From Gymnogyps californianus (lineage: Eukaryota; Chordata; Aves; Accipitriformes; Cathartidae), in NCBI RefSeq assembly GCF_018139145.2, contig NC_059476.1, positions 3,533,501 to 3,597,500 on the forward strand: a stretch of DNA of 64,000 nt. Reading direction: 5' to 3'. The notes below the pieces were generated by a model, which worked only from the letters and a program-made list of their open reading frames with translations, ran no database searches and was not told the DNA's origin. Made by a program: the position numbers and the translations under genes. Below are positions 51,141 through 63,100 of this stretch, in pieces. The first letter of the stretch is position 1. Every line of letters begins with the position of its first letter.

Positions 51141-54100
51141 ACTTTGCAAAGTGCAGTTAAAAAGCAAAACTCTTACATGTGTTGTCTAAGAAAGACCTTA
51201 GAAACATTGTGCAGGAAAAAGCACAGAATTTGACTCTAACTCCAGTGGAGCTTACATCAAATTATGTGAACTAATGGTAGGACTTGTCTCTTCATAAACT
51301 TGGATAATACTGCTTCTGGGAAGCAAAGGCAATATTAAATTGTTGCATCTATGTAAGAGATCGTAACTTCATCTCCCTCTCTTTATTCTCATTTAAGTGT
51401 TTAGGATTCTTTAAAACAGTTGGTGATGCAATGATGAAGATATAATCCAAGTCCAGCAGTACTGCTAATCAGGACCCATGAACAGCACAGCCAGTTACCA
51501 AATATATTTCTATTGTACTACTTGAACCCAATTAATATAAAATGGTTTATTAGCAATTAAATAGCTTACGTTTAAATTTTAAAAATGTTTGGGAGATAAA
51601 TATTTGAGGAAATAGAGGCTGTTACAGGCGCCTTCTCAGTTTAGATACTTGGCACGTCAATTTTTTATTCTATTTATTGCGAGAAACTAAAATGAGTCAA
51701 AAAAGCAAATGCTTCCTCTTTGTACAAATTGCCCATGAAGCGAATCATTAAGCGGTGGGCTGTATCTGTTGTACAGAAGAGTTGCTCTGTGCAGCTGATT
51801 GCCACGGTCCAGGCTGTGCAATACAGACAGTTCTTCATAATAGTCTCTGCTGCAATAACAAAGAAGCATAATGAAGAATTCAGGTGGCATTATTTTTTAT
51901 TAACAAAAAGGAAGGGATGTTTCACTCCAAGTTTTAAGGACACTTGTAAACAAAGCCTCTTCTTTCTCTCTTGTATCTGTGAATATGATGTTGTATGAGA
52001 CACCCTCCCTTATTCCTTGTCCCACTCCAGCAGTTCCACTGGGTCTTTCTTGGCCATCAGGGTCTCTGGTGGTGGACGTCAGACGAGGCATTGGGCGTGC
52101 GTCTCTCCCATGCTGCTGATCTCAAGGTCCTACTTCTGCAGCTGAAGGCAACTGCAACTTCTCTTGCCTCTTATCTACCATCAGCTCTGAAGTCTTTTTC
52201 TTTAGCTGAGGTGGTGGTGATTAATGATTTATTCAATAAGTATTAAACAAAGAATGAGGGCCCATAGGACGGGCATTGTGGAGGTCTGTAACAGAAAGAT
52301 ACCCCTCATATCTAAGTAATGAGTGGATGGCATTAAAAGGATGGGGCAAGTAAGGCTTCTGGTATAGTCTGGTCACCTATAAAGGTGTGGGCAGATCTGC
52401 TATTGCCTCTGAAAGAGCCAAGATTTCACTTGCGTTGTAGCAGACCTTTGGGAAAGTAACTTTTAACTGCAGTAAAATACTTCGCCAATGTTTAGAATTT
52501 TAAAGTCCATGCGAAAGGTATTTGAAGTTACCAATTACTGTTTATATTCTTAAAATAATGGTATTCACAGAATGATATCTAAATGAAGTTTAGAGAAGTA
52601 ACTTGATGAATAATGATGGGAAGAACCCATTGCGGGAACAATTGCCACAGAATTGCGGAGGACAAATAACGCACAGTTCAGCTTGCTGTTGCTGTATGAA
52701 TGTTTATCAGGAAGACGTTTGCTCTCCACATTTCCTTGGTGATTTTGCAAAATTGCACTGCCACTTCCTTCTTCTTTTACCATCAATCCAATTTTTGGAT
52801 TGTCAATTGATGAGTTGAAGAAACTTCGTCATCTCTTGAGATGGCTACAAAAGGCCGTGGGAATTTAGGCCTCCCAGTTGGGTCCACTGATGGGAATTCT
52901 GAGCCCACGTTCATCTCTTGAAAACCACTGCCTGAGTCTGCCTGTGACAAAGGGGGCTTGCAAGAGATCCAATACTGGATTGCAGCCAAAAGGACTCTGA
53001 CCTGTATTGAGAAAAAAGCTGGGTCTCTTTGTTTCCCACCGATTTTAATGTAGTTGAATGTGCTCAGTATTTTGTAATGCCATGTTCTACTATAGGGAAA
53101 AAAAAAAAGTTAATTACACTCCATACAAATATTTAGCCACTTTATGTAATGCATCTGAAATGTGAGCCAGCAAACTATCCCTTCAGTCCACTTATCAGTA
53201 TTTTTTCCCGACTTTCTAACTTCAATTATTTTCTCATCATTGCACTGTTCTTCCTTAATGCATGGATTACGTGACGGAACAGAAAATATGTTCTTGTTTA
53301 TTCAAGGGAAAAATTACACAAGTACTTTTACTGCATGTCTTTACAAGCAAAGCAACTTGCTTTCTAAAGTGTCTTCATATATATTACAAACATAGAGGAA
53401 TTATACAAAAAGAGTACCATGGTATTTATTAACAGATAATATTTTCTTTCCCCTGACTCCATGCTGATGCAAAAACATCCTTGCTCTTAGGTTTAAATTA
53501 TGCTTTAATTAGGTTGTTATAAAATCACCTGTGACTTTATTAATCTTGCAAAAATAATAGTTGTTTCATGTACATGGTGGCTGGAGAATAGTAGTTTGTA
53601 TTTGTTTAAACTGCTTGTTTTGTTAAATTAAGTGCTTAAACTAATTAAAGACATTTTTTGGGATGTCTCAGCTTTAGCCTAATAAATGAGAGGCACAAGA
53701 AGGTACACATAGATACTTCCTTATTGCCCATAAATCTGTACTTATTACAACTGTAAACTCTGGAATGTATTTTTATGACTCCCATTTCATTGAAAACTAT
53801 ATAGGCTATTACTGATGCTAGATATTTGAATAAGAGGAATTTTGAATTTTGGGTTTGATTGCTTTTAATTGTGAATTATGCTGAAGCTGCTGTAGTCATT
53901 ATCTTAAAAACTATTTAATTAAATGTAAGTATCCAGCTGTGTGTATTTTCAAAGAGCCAAAATGCTCCAAGATCTTGAACAGAAGAGCTATATATATATA
54001 TATGTATCACAGGGTTTGCAAAAGCCTTCCCTCCTCAGTTTTCTTAGAATTTCCTTTCTTTGGGGTGTTTCATTTGCAGCCTTAATGATTGCTTTAGTCT

Positions 54101-54296
54101 CTATTTCTTGTGTGTAATTTGAATTTTTGAAATAATAAGCAGAAATTAAGGGTAGGACTCAGCTAGCAGGATCAATATGCAAAGCGTGCTGGGCAGAGAG
54201 AGGAATGGAGACTTGAATCCTGTTCCACCCTGGCTACCAAAGAGGAACAAATCTAATATGCCCTGACTCTTCTGTCTACTGCCACCAAATGTGAGC
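51141..54296. other. intergenic or intronic, no gene recognised
   Basis: The first 250 bp may continue old repeat sequence ('ctaactccagtggagcttac' resembles an amniote repeat word), but I cannot fix a boundary. The rest is AT-rich and gene-free. The segment 53480-53700 is repeat-free with TAAT-type cores and could be a conserved element. A (TA)7 run lies at 53989-54003. Confidence 0.5.
53989..54003. repeat. (TA)7 dinucleotide run
   Basis: Fifteen bases of perfect TA alternation. It is a short microsatellite. Confidence 0.85.
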
Positions 54297-54760
54297 TTTT
54301 TTTTCCTCTTGATTTTTCTTCTTCAGTCTCTCACAGTCCTAATTACATTTCTTCCCCTCTGAGAGAGCGTTGTCCTCCTTCCATTTTCACTCCAGTCCCC
54401 ATCTTTGTGCCAGATCGATACCAGATCCCTATCCAAGTCGCTCTCCTCTCACTCTGTTTTTTTTTTTCCCCCACAATTATTCCTGTCTTTCCTGTCCGAA
54501 CTTCTTTCTTTCCCTGGCCACCTTTTAACTCATGTCTTCTCTCTTGGGTTTCTCATTTGTCAGTGTCCTTAATCTTTCTTTTTCTGCCAGTCTCTGGGAT
54601 GAGCTTATCTCTTCTCTCACCTCCCTTCCCCTACCTAATTTCTCAGGAAATCTGTCTCTTGATTGCCCCTCTTTTTTCCCATGCCAGTGGCATCAAGCCT
54701 CTTAACTCAGCCAGTCCCTGTTCCCCTCCTATATTCATATATGAATCTGTGCCCCCTCGG
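54297..54760 (+). repeat. polypyrimidine-rich strand
   Basis: About 460 bp in which the plus strand is strongly enriched in T and C, with many 'cttctctc', 'tttttttttccc' and 'cctcccttcccc' words. The only long frame here (54407 onward, 133 codons) is Ser/Leu/Phe/Pro-rich, just what random pyrimidine sequence encodes, so I do not call it a gene. Such tracts can be decayed CT microsatellites or can adopt triplex structures. Confidence 0.55.
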
Positions 54761-55137
54761 ATGTGCGAATCCTCAGCCAGTTGCAAAAACCAGCAAGAGT
54801 TCAGCTAAGGCTTCAGCCCAGACTTCAGGCATGCCTCTGAGTTAATGACTTGAGTTAAAGAATTAGCATTAACTTTGAATTTTCTGGCTTTTGACTTCTC
54901 TTTTCACAGCTTGACATTTTTGTAATGCTTTGTTTTTCTGGTACTTCAAAAAAAACAGATGGGGAATAATGTCACAGCAGAATGCATAACCCTGGCTTTG
55001 GCAAGGCTGCCACCCCATAACCACGGCTCTCCAGGGCTGGTTAATGGTGGTGTCCCCGGTCGTCCTGGAGCATTGCCCCTCCTGGTGCCACGTGCCAGAA
55101 GAGCCACCATTCGGTGTCTCATCCCGAAGCCAACTTG
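54761..55137. other. non-coding stretch beside the minisatellite
   Basis: AT-rich then GC-richer sequence. Overlapping frames on both strands at 54869-55279 have no recognisable motif. Confidence 0.5.
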
Positions 55138-55185
55138 GCCACCTTGGGTAGGGGCCACCTTTGGTAGGTGCCACCTTGGGTAGGT
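55138..55185 (+). repeat. 16-bp minisatellite, three units
   Basis: Three head-to-tail copies of GCCACCTTGGGTAGGT-type units (55138-55153, 55154-55169, 55170-55185), each differing by one base, followed by a broken fourth start (GGCAGCC). Confidence 0.9.
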
Positions 55186-57639
55186 GGCAGCCGTAGACAG
55201 GCCTCTCAGTAGGGAACATGTGGCCTGCCGATGGTGCCAAGGAACAAGAAGAAAAAAAGCCAGATAACTGAGGTGACACGCTGAAAGACAGCCAACAGGG
55301 AAGGGTCAGCCCATGGGCAGAGCAGAGAATTGATTCACTAACCTCCTAGATGCATCTCACTGATTTTCTGCAATACCTTGACAGAAACCAGATACTACAG
55401 TGATAGTTAATTTAAAGGTATCAATAGACGGTCACACTCCAATCTCCTGAATCCCAAATCTTTTCCGTAGTCACACGATCACCGTGTCCCCCCCAGCTAC
55501 ACAATATGCTTAATCTCTGTGATATTATACACGTCTTCTTTGAACTGTGACAGATTGGGGCCGTGCAAACCATTCCAAAGGTATGATGCAACTTAGTATA
55601 TTCTAGGAGTGATTTCAAGTAATTACATACATGGATGCAACTTTGCACAAAGGCATTTTTTTATGAGCAGTGGAGATTTACTAAAGGGATGTAGCTCTGA
55701 TAGTCACCACTGGAGCACTAGGCGCTGTATCTCACAGGTCAGCGGGAGGCTGCGTAGCTCCCCCGTATCCACATCCCATCTCAGCTGCCTAGAGGAAACA
55801 AATGGAATTAAAAATGCTGGATTTGAACTGAATGCCATCATCTGGATGTTTAAAATGGAATGGAATCTATTTGATCTGAAAAAATATACGATAACATAAT
55901 TGGGGGTTAAAGTGTTATTGGGTCCTCCTGAAATGCAGTTAGAGAGATACTATTCACATTGTGAACAGCACACCTTTAATCTTAAACTATTTCGGAAGCT
56001 CCATTTGTGTGGTTTTTTGCTCTGCATTTGCAGGAAAGTTCCAGCCTAGGTTAATAATATAGTGGCAGTACTTCACAATGCTCTCCAACATACAGAAGTA
56101 GCTATTAAACTGTCAACAGCACTAAAAGATGATATTTTGATGGCAATGGATAGGAACCCCATCTTCCTGCTCATGCTACTCAACATTTCTGTAGCTTTCA
56201 AGCCCAGTGAACCATAATTTGTCACTGACTTGCATACGTGACATTGGCTGAATAGGTAGTCTGAGCTACAACGGTGTCAATCAATTTTTCAGGCAAAACT
56301 CGCATAGCATCAATAGACAGCTGTTCCCTTTTCCTTCTTTGTACCTCTTGCACTCATTCCGGTTCACCATCTACCTGGAGACCTCTAGAGAAGTTGCAGG
56401 ACATGTCGACTTCGTTGCTGAAGCTGTTCTGCTGATATCGACCTGCATAATCCCCTTCCACAGCTGCAGGCAGAGATATTATTATATATACAGAATGAAA
56501 AGCAAATTTGGTCTCGGTACATCCTGCAGGAAAATGTTTCCCAGGACGGAGTTGGCCAGTATCTGTCTGGCTATCTTCTCCCTTTCTGCCTAACCTTTCC
56601 TTTAATGTTGCACATATCCTAAAGGACATTTTCCACATTTAGTGCAGGTGAAGAAATAGCGTTATTTCAGGTGAACATATTTTTTGGCCTTTGTTAGAAG
56701 TCCACCATAGAAGGGGGTGACCTCAGCAGTGATCTCTGTAATCACTACTTTGAAACCCTACCGCACCTGCAATCTGGAAGAAACAGCAAATTCTAGTTTG
56801 TGCCAAAATCTAGCAGGTTATCACAAACTCTTCTGTCCCTGCTGCAGTTTTAAGCTGGTGATCAAAGTCTTAAAAGTCATTCAAGCCCATCTACATCAAA
56901 CACTGAATAAAGTTGTGCTTTTCTCAGTCTAAACCAGTCTAGAATAAGAACATTAGAGGCAGAAATAAGCTTTACTTATAACTTCTCAGGCAAACTCAAA
57001 TTATTTCATATCCTTGTGCTCTGAGTTGTTTTTCTTTCTTGTCTTAACTGGAATGATGAGGAAATGGTGGGAGGAAAAGTGCATCCACCTGGGTTGTTCT
57101 AGAAAGGCTCAGCAGCAAACATTATGAAGTCTGCCATGAAACGTTCATCAGCCTAATTTGCATTACAATGTAATGGTTCTCTGGATGACATCTTGACATC
57201 ATTGCAAAATTTTTTGATTTAAAGATTACCAAAATCACTATACGCAACCGATAGGAAGCTACGTGCTGTGGACTTCAAAGAACTACCTCAACACAATACA
57301 ATGCTAACAGGATTTTAAGGAATTTGTTCTTACGTTCTCTACATTTTAAGTCTTTAAACCTGTTCTGAGTCCAGTAACTTTTTGTTGTTTGTTTGGCAAA
57401 AGCATATCTTCTAGAAAGGTATGTAGGAAATGTAGAGGTCATTAGTGTACTCAGCAGATTGTTGTAGTAGGTAATCACCTTCTCCATGAGAAATATGTAC
57501 CTCAGGAGTACTTCTATCCAAAGTATTTTCTTTTTGTAAAGCCCTATGTACACTGTAGTCAAGTTAACTCTCAATATCCTTTTTGACAGCAAACCAGCTT
57601 GAATCACGTATTTTTAAGACCCTTTTCCTTAGAGACTTC
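55186..57639. other. intergenic or intronic, no gene recognised
   Basis: AT-leaning sequence with short unrelated frames only. No repeat could be named. Confidence 0.6.
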
Positions 57640-57800
57640 TAATAATGTCTGCAGCTATTTTCTACACTCTTATTTGCCAGGGTCCCATTTAGAATATGGA
57701 TTCCCAAACTAATACAATATTCCAGTGCTCTTCTTAGCAGTATCAGATAAAATGATAAAAATCTGTGTTTATACATCCCAATAATGCAATCTATAACTAC
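57640..57800 (+). repeat. CR1/L3-like ancient LINE fragment
   Basis: The string of words 'aatacaatattccagtgctc', then 'ttagcagtatcagataaaat' and 'gataaaaatctgtg', parallels a conserved region of CR1-clade LINEs of the form 'caatattccag.tg.ggtcttaccagtgc', 'tagagtggtaaaa..acttcc' and 'tacctcttt.aatacatcc'. Similarity is loose, so the edges are approximate. Confidence 0.4.
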
Positions 57801-57979
57801 ATAGGTAATTGATTAAAAAATCCTTCATTGTGTTCAATTATTAGTTTTGTGATCAATTAATCAGAATTATGATTATTTTATTGTTATTATTTTCAGGTAT
57901 TGTAGATTTCTAGACGGTAAATGTTGAGGAAAATAGTGGTGCTACTGCTAATTATTTTAAAAACTTTAAATAAAAATTA

Positions 57980-58006
57980 AAATATCACCTTGAAAAATAT
58001 CACCTT
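57980..58006 (+). repeat. short tandem duplication (aaatatcacctt)
   Basis: The 12-mer 'aaatatcacctt' occurs twice in tandem with a two-base spacer. It is a minor slippage duplication. Confidence 0.6.
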
Positions 58007-58499
58007 CAAAACCTTCTTTTAAAAATAACACTGCAACGTATGACTATTTTTTTTGGAAAGTAAATCATAAATTTGCTGCTTTTCGTTGCAGGTTTTTTTT
58101 CCGTATCTTGTACTTAGAAGAGGAACAGTTTGGAAGCCAGGTGTTAGCTATTTAGCAGCCCAAGAGGTCATTACAGAAATGCACGCAAAACCACATGCGA
58201 GCAGCGTACTTGGAGATTTCCTCTTGACTTTGCTCAAGAAGCACTCAGAAACAAAGAGGCCAGCTTCAATATTTAAGTCCAGAAAATGAAACATTCATGT
58301 GCCGTAGCTAGATATTGTTGCTGTAGCCAAACAACCCACGTCTGCCTGAGGTTGAGGATACACAACTGAATTTATATTCTGGCCGTAAAACCTGCATTTA
58401 GGGACACAAATTCTAACCAATCAGACTAAATAAATCAACAGGCCCAGGTTTTATCATCACAGATAACCCTCGCTAATCCAGCAAGCTTTTCCTGAAGAC
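58007..58499. other. AT-rich non-coding stretch
   Basis: No gene or repeat recognised. A T-run preceded by 'ttcgttgcag' near 58083-58092 resembles an acceptor, but no donor or coding frame follows convincingly. Confidence 0.5.
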
Positions 58500-58640
58500 A
58501 AAGGACAAAATGAATTGCTTCATTGGAGTTGCCTGAGCAGCATGCTAATGCGGGGAGGTGGAAGGCATGAATTATTCATGCCCTTGCAGCCTGAGCAGGC
58601 AGATCCTGGCTTTCCCTGTTACCATTGCAACAAGTGGCGG
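58500..58640. promoter_or_regulatory. possible regulatory element with POU-type palindrome
   Basis: This segment holds the octamer-like ATGCTAAT near 58541. It also holds a perfect 19-bp palindrome at 58564-58582 (GGCATGAAT, T, ATTCATGCC). ATGAAT paired with ATTCAT across one base is the arrangement of POU-factor dimer sites of the MORE type. Activity and conservation cannot be seen here, so the regulatory call is inference; the palindrome itself is certain. Confidence 0.35.
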
Positions 58641-60014
58641 CTGGCCCAGCCGCGCTCGGGCCAGCGCACATCCCCGGCGAGCACCAAAATGCCTTCTGGA
58701 GAGGGAAAACCTCCGTGCCTCCGCTGTGCCCGACACAGTCAGGTGGATTTTCAGGTTAAGCCTTATGCAAAATGGACCCGGGAAACACAGTCTTTTGTAA
58801 CTCAAATGTACTTGACCATAAACTACTCTTCTTGGAAGAAAACAGGTTGCTTCGGTAAGTTTGTGCAACTTGTGACGTTTTCTGAATCCGCTGTAAGCTC
58901 TTTTCAGTTTATAATAACTATAATGGGCAGTGTTTTACCAGTCTTTCTAAAAATAGTCTGCATTCTTTTTGCTTTTAAAGTGACTTAGAGAAGCCTAAAA
59001 AGGCATGCAATATCTTTATTTTTAACTCTAGAAAATATGTAAACAGTATCTACAGAACTGACACTAAAGTTACAATTAAGCCTTCTTAAATTGACTTGTA
59101 TTATTTAAATTTTCAAATCCCTGTAGCACACTACTAAAACAAAATATATTTATGATCCAAGTCTGATTTCTTGCAACCAAAACTGAGACTGATGTAATTC
59201 AGTGTCAAACTGGAGAATCTGAAAGAATGTGTGTTATTTTTCATAAGAAATGTTGGTTCCCTGTTGTAAGTCTAACTTGTGTTGTTGCTCTTTATTCAGC
59301 TAAATACATATCTGATTGGGCTGGTAACAGGAACTGAGACCTGCGTAACATTCTTACCATGCATTAACTATTCTGTTATATCATAAAATAGTTGAAAAGC
59401 ATTGGTAACTTACTTTTACCCAATTTTTCTAAGCATAGGAAGGAGATACATTTTGTATGTAAAGCATATGGCAGTGATGAACTAAGGCTAGACTTACCGC
59501 TTCTTTATAAGGTGAAAAGCATCCAAATGTTTTGCTTTATTATTCATTATCAGTATACCTACCTATAATATTTGTTTCAATTGTTTGTCTGATTTTTGTT
59601 GTTTTCCAGTAGTGATACTATCAGCATTGCCTGAGAACTCTCAGGTAACTCACTACTTGGCACAGTTAAAAAATTGATATAAATAATCGGCTCCCAAGAG
59701 CAGAGGCCATGAATAGGAGAGTGAATATGAAATGAATCAGGAATAAGTTTTGATCGTGGATAACAAGCTCTCCCTCTTTTTATTTGTTTGTTTTTAATTA
59801 CATAGTCCAGATTCTGCTGCTTCTACTTTATTTTCTTTGTTTTGATCATAAAAGCATTTTATTTGACATCCAAAAGACAGCCAAATTTTGAAGGGATAAA
59901 AGTACAGCATAATGATATCTAGCGCTAACAGTAATTAAATGCCCTATGTTTTAAGAAAAAAACAAGATGTGAAAATAGGGATATGTAAATAACAGGAGAT
60001 ATGCAAACAATGGA
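58641..60014. other. intergenic or intronic, no gene recognised
   Basis: A forward frame 58515-58988 (157 codons) crosses the palindrome and a CpG-bearing patch at about 58640-58740. Its product has no recognisable domain and ends in AT-rich sequence, so I treat it as chance. The remainder is AT-rich. Confidence 0.5.
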
Positions 60015-60118
60015 TGTAATCCTGCACTCCTTAATCATGGGAGTAATCCTTATTCATGTAAGTAATCCTGTTGGTTTCAACAGACTCACATCAGTAGGTG
60101 CTGTAGCATAAGGCCCAT
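60015..60118 (+). repeat. ancient amniote repeat fragment with three GTAATCCT words
   Basis: The octamer GTAATCCT occurs three times, within 'gtaatcctgcactcctta', 'gggagtaatccttattcatg' and 'aagtaatcctgttggtttca'. 'gtgctgtagcataaggccc' follows. This is the layout of an old bird/reptile repeat with 'ttactcatg.gagtaatcc', 'ttgacttcaatggg' and 'tgcaggatcgggccc' blocks. It is assigned from memory of the pattern, and the copy is well decayed. Confidence 0.5.
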
Positions 60119-63100
60119 ATTTTTCAAGGAGATAACAGTGTCTGTTTTACCTGTTTTTTCTGTAATGTAATTTTAGCAACACAGTTTTTAGTGATGTGTT
60201 TGAATGCATTAGTGATAATATTAAATTAGACTTTACCAAATGCCTATTTTGCTTCTAAAAGTATAAAAGAGAAAAATGGAGTAATGTATTAGATGTGTCA
60301 GTAGGAAGGTACAAACCCCACATATTTTATTAGAGATGTGCTTGCAGTGGAATAGCACTACTCACCCTGTCGACTGCGTTTGTAGATTATTTTTTGGTAC
60401 GCGAGATATATAAACTTTGCTTCTTTTAGGATAGGATGCAAATTTAGCAAAAAATCACTATGACACCTGATGTCTCATAAAGTACATTTGGGTCTCCATG
60501 GAAGTGATGTTGATCAACATTGTTCATCTTTCTGATTTAAATACATGGGGTTTGTGGTAACGTCCTGTGAATATTTTTCTTGCTGTTACAGTCTCCAATC
60601 TTGCCAAAATAACACCTGCAGTTCTGCCTTGGGAATAATGCATTTGTATAAATGTTGCGGTTGTGTTACCCTCCTCATCAGCCCAGCGTGGCACTTCTGA
60701 GCTTTCCGCTCCAAGACCATACAGCGCTGCCCTGTGATCCAGGATGGGGCTTGGGAGCACCTGCGTGCCCTTCCCCAGGCACCGCATCTGTTAATGAGGG
60801 AAAACTAATTACTTAAAAGCTGTTGGTACAATGGGGTTGACAAGTATAAATAGTCATGGACTGTTCTTGGTGCTCTGCAAGCCATCAACCTGTGCTTGTG
60901 CTGGATGCCAGCAGTGGTAGCGTGGATATGAATGTTACCCTATAACCATTGCAGTCATTGCTGTGTTAAGATGCTTCCTCTGTGGAAGTTTTCTCTTGTG
61001 TGCACCCTGACGGGGCCAAAATAGAAATGAAGTAAAAATGCAATGGATGACAGTTACAGATGGTATACAAAACTTACGCTTAAGTGAAATTGGTATTAAG
61101 TACCCGTTGGCTTTTTGTTGGTTGCATTGAGATATCGAGAAGGAACTAATTGCTCTTTAATCAGCTTCGTTACACGGCAAAGATTTTGGTGTTTTATATT
61201 TACAAATGAGGTATACTGTATTATTAGTATCTATTTGCACAGAGTTATCATATAGAAGCCGTTTAATGCCGAGGCTACATGGCTCTTACGGACAGTAGAG
61301 TGCTGGAGGCTACACAATGACCAGTGCCGAGGGGCTGGAAGGGCAGACTGGCAGCTGCCAGGGGAGGGACTGGAGCGGCCCTTGGCAGCAGCATTGCTTT
61401 TCGCTTACTCCATGCAGGGTCCCAGCAGGAGCATTAAGTCTCTCCAGTTAAGCCCCTTTCTGTCCCCTGACCCCTACCCACGGGGTCAATTCCTTGGACA
61501 ACACCACAAGCATTGCTTGCACATTAACTGGAACTTTATAACCACAGTTTTGAGGGTACTCTTTCCTACATCTGTTCTCTTTTGTTGAATTATGAAAAAA
61601 AATCAGATGCAGCTATTTTTGTTTAAGGATCTCCTTCTGGCAATGGGTAGAGGTCAGGTGCCCGTTTTAATTTTTCCTACCTTTTGTGAATTTTAGAGGT
61701 AGCTGTTCATGCACATTTATTGAAAAGTCTTTAAAACTTGGCCAAAAAAAGTGCTCTAGAATGGTTCAGCTCATTTTGTATCAAAAATCATGTGTGCGGC
61801 CATTTGGAGCAGCCTGGTTTTTTTTTCTTTGTGCATACAAACAACATATAGTAAAAGGTGTTTTCTGTAATCGCCGACATGTCATTCTCATGTCTCTCTT
61901 CATTAGAGAATGCCCATGTCTCCTTGCTTCCCACCCAAGGCAGAGGGCAGGGGGATGCGTAGTCTCCGCTATTTCCCCAAGTTAGAAGCTCTGTGAGAGC
62001 AAAGCTATGGGTGTGCATGCTGCGAGCGATGGTAAGAGCAGGTTCTTCATGGTTTGGCAGCATTCCCTCCTTTGTGTAAGATGTATTTTGCTGCTCTTTG
62101 GTATTGGTGACACAAAGGCCGTGCATTGTGGCTGTTCTGCCTGGCTGTGGGCATTGCTATGGTTGACGGACTTTGCTGCATCAATGTGGAAGCGTGCTGA
62201 GGTTTCCTACTCAGGTCTTCCATTGCAAAGCTTGTATAAATGGTAGTTATGCTGGGCTAAAATATTTGAAACAATACCAACCTCCAGTTCTAAGCCCAAG
62301 TAGTACACAAAATAAAAGGCAAGTTTTAGATTACAGGTGGAGGACATTTTCTAGCTGTTGTTTTGCAGCTGTCTGGGAGCCTGTGGCAGAGAAAGCAGAA
62401 AGACTGGAAAAGCCAGCGTGCAGCCCACACAGCGTGCAGATTGAGCAAAGCCTGGGAGTGGGGCCCTGGGAAAGCCGAGCACTAGCTGAACGTCAACCAC
62501 TTACTTTACTGGTCCCCCAGGTCAGAGCCACGTAGCAAACTTCAGCTAACGTAGCACGATGTGGTCACTGGCTACGGAGCAGAGCCTGGAGCAGGAGACG
62601 TGTTCCATGGTCCAGCATGTCCTTGTGATGGGACTCGCCACATCTGTTGTGCGTAGGACTTTGGGGACAGCAGTGCCACGTGCGTGACTGGGGAACAGTC
62701 TCCAGCAGAAGGGAACCACAAGACATTGTGGATGACTCAGTTTGGTCTTTAACCTTAACAAAAGACTAAACCAACATAACTACCTTAATTATATGCTTAT
62801 TAGTAGCTGCCTAGTGGCTTCTAAGTGGAAAAGCTGAGCTGGTACGACTGTACATGTTAAGTACGACAACAGCACAGATAAAACTGCAATGCATATGAAC
62901 TTCTTAAAATAAAGGTTTTTACTTGTTCTCCATGTGTTCCTTTGCTGTAAATCCTGTTCCGTGTCTGAGAGCAGCCAGGCCTGGAGGAGCAGCAGTCCTT
63001 ATCCTCTTTGTGGTCCAGCCCAACCCCAAGCTGATATCTCCCCAGGGCATGTTTCAAGAGTGTTCTTCTTTCATACAACATTGCTCTTGTTTCATGTGAC

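Noticed and set aside
54407..54808. 133-codon Leu/Ser/Phe-rich frame resembling a membrane protein
   Set aside because: The hydrophobicity comes from the pyrimidine-rich strand; there is no initiation context or family match.
58515..58988. 157-codon frame
   Set aside because: It crosses a palindrome and changes composition from GC-rich to AT-rich, with no recognisable motif.
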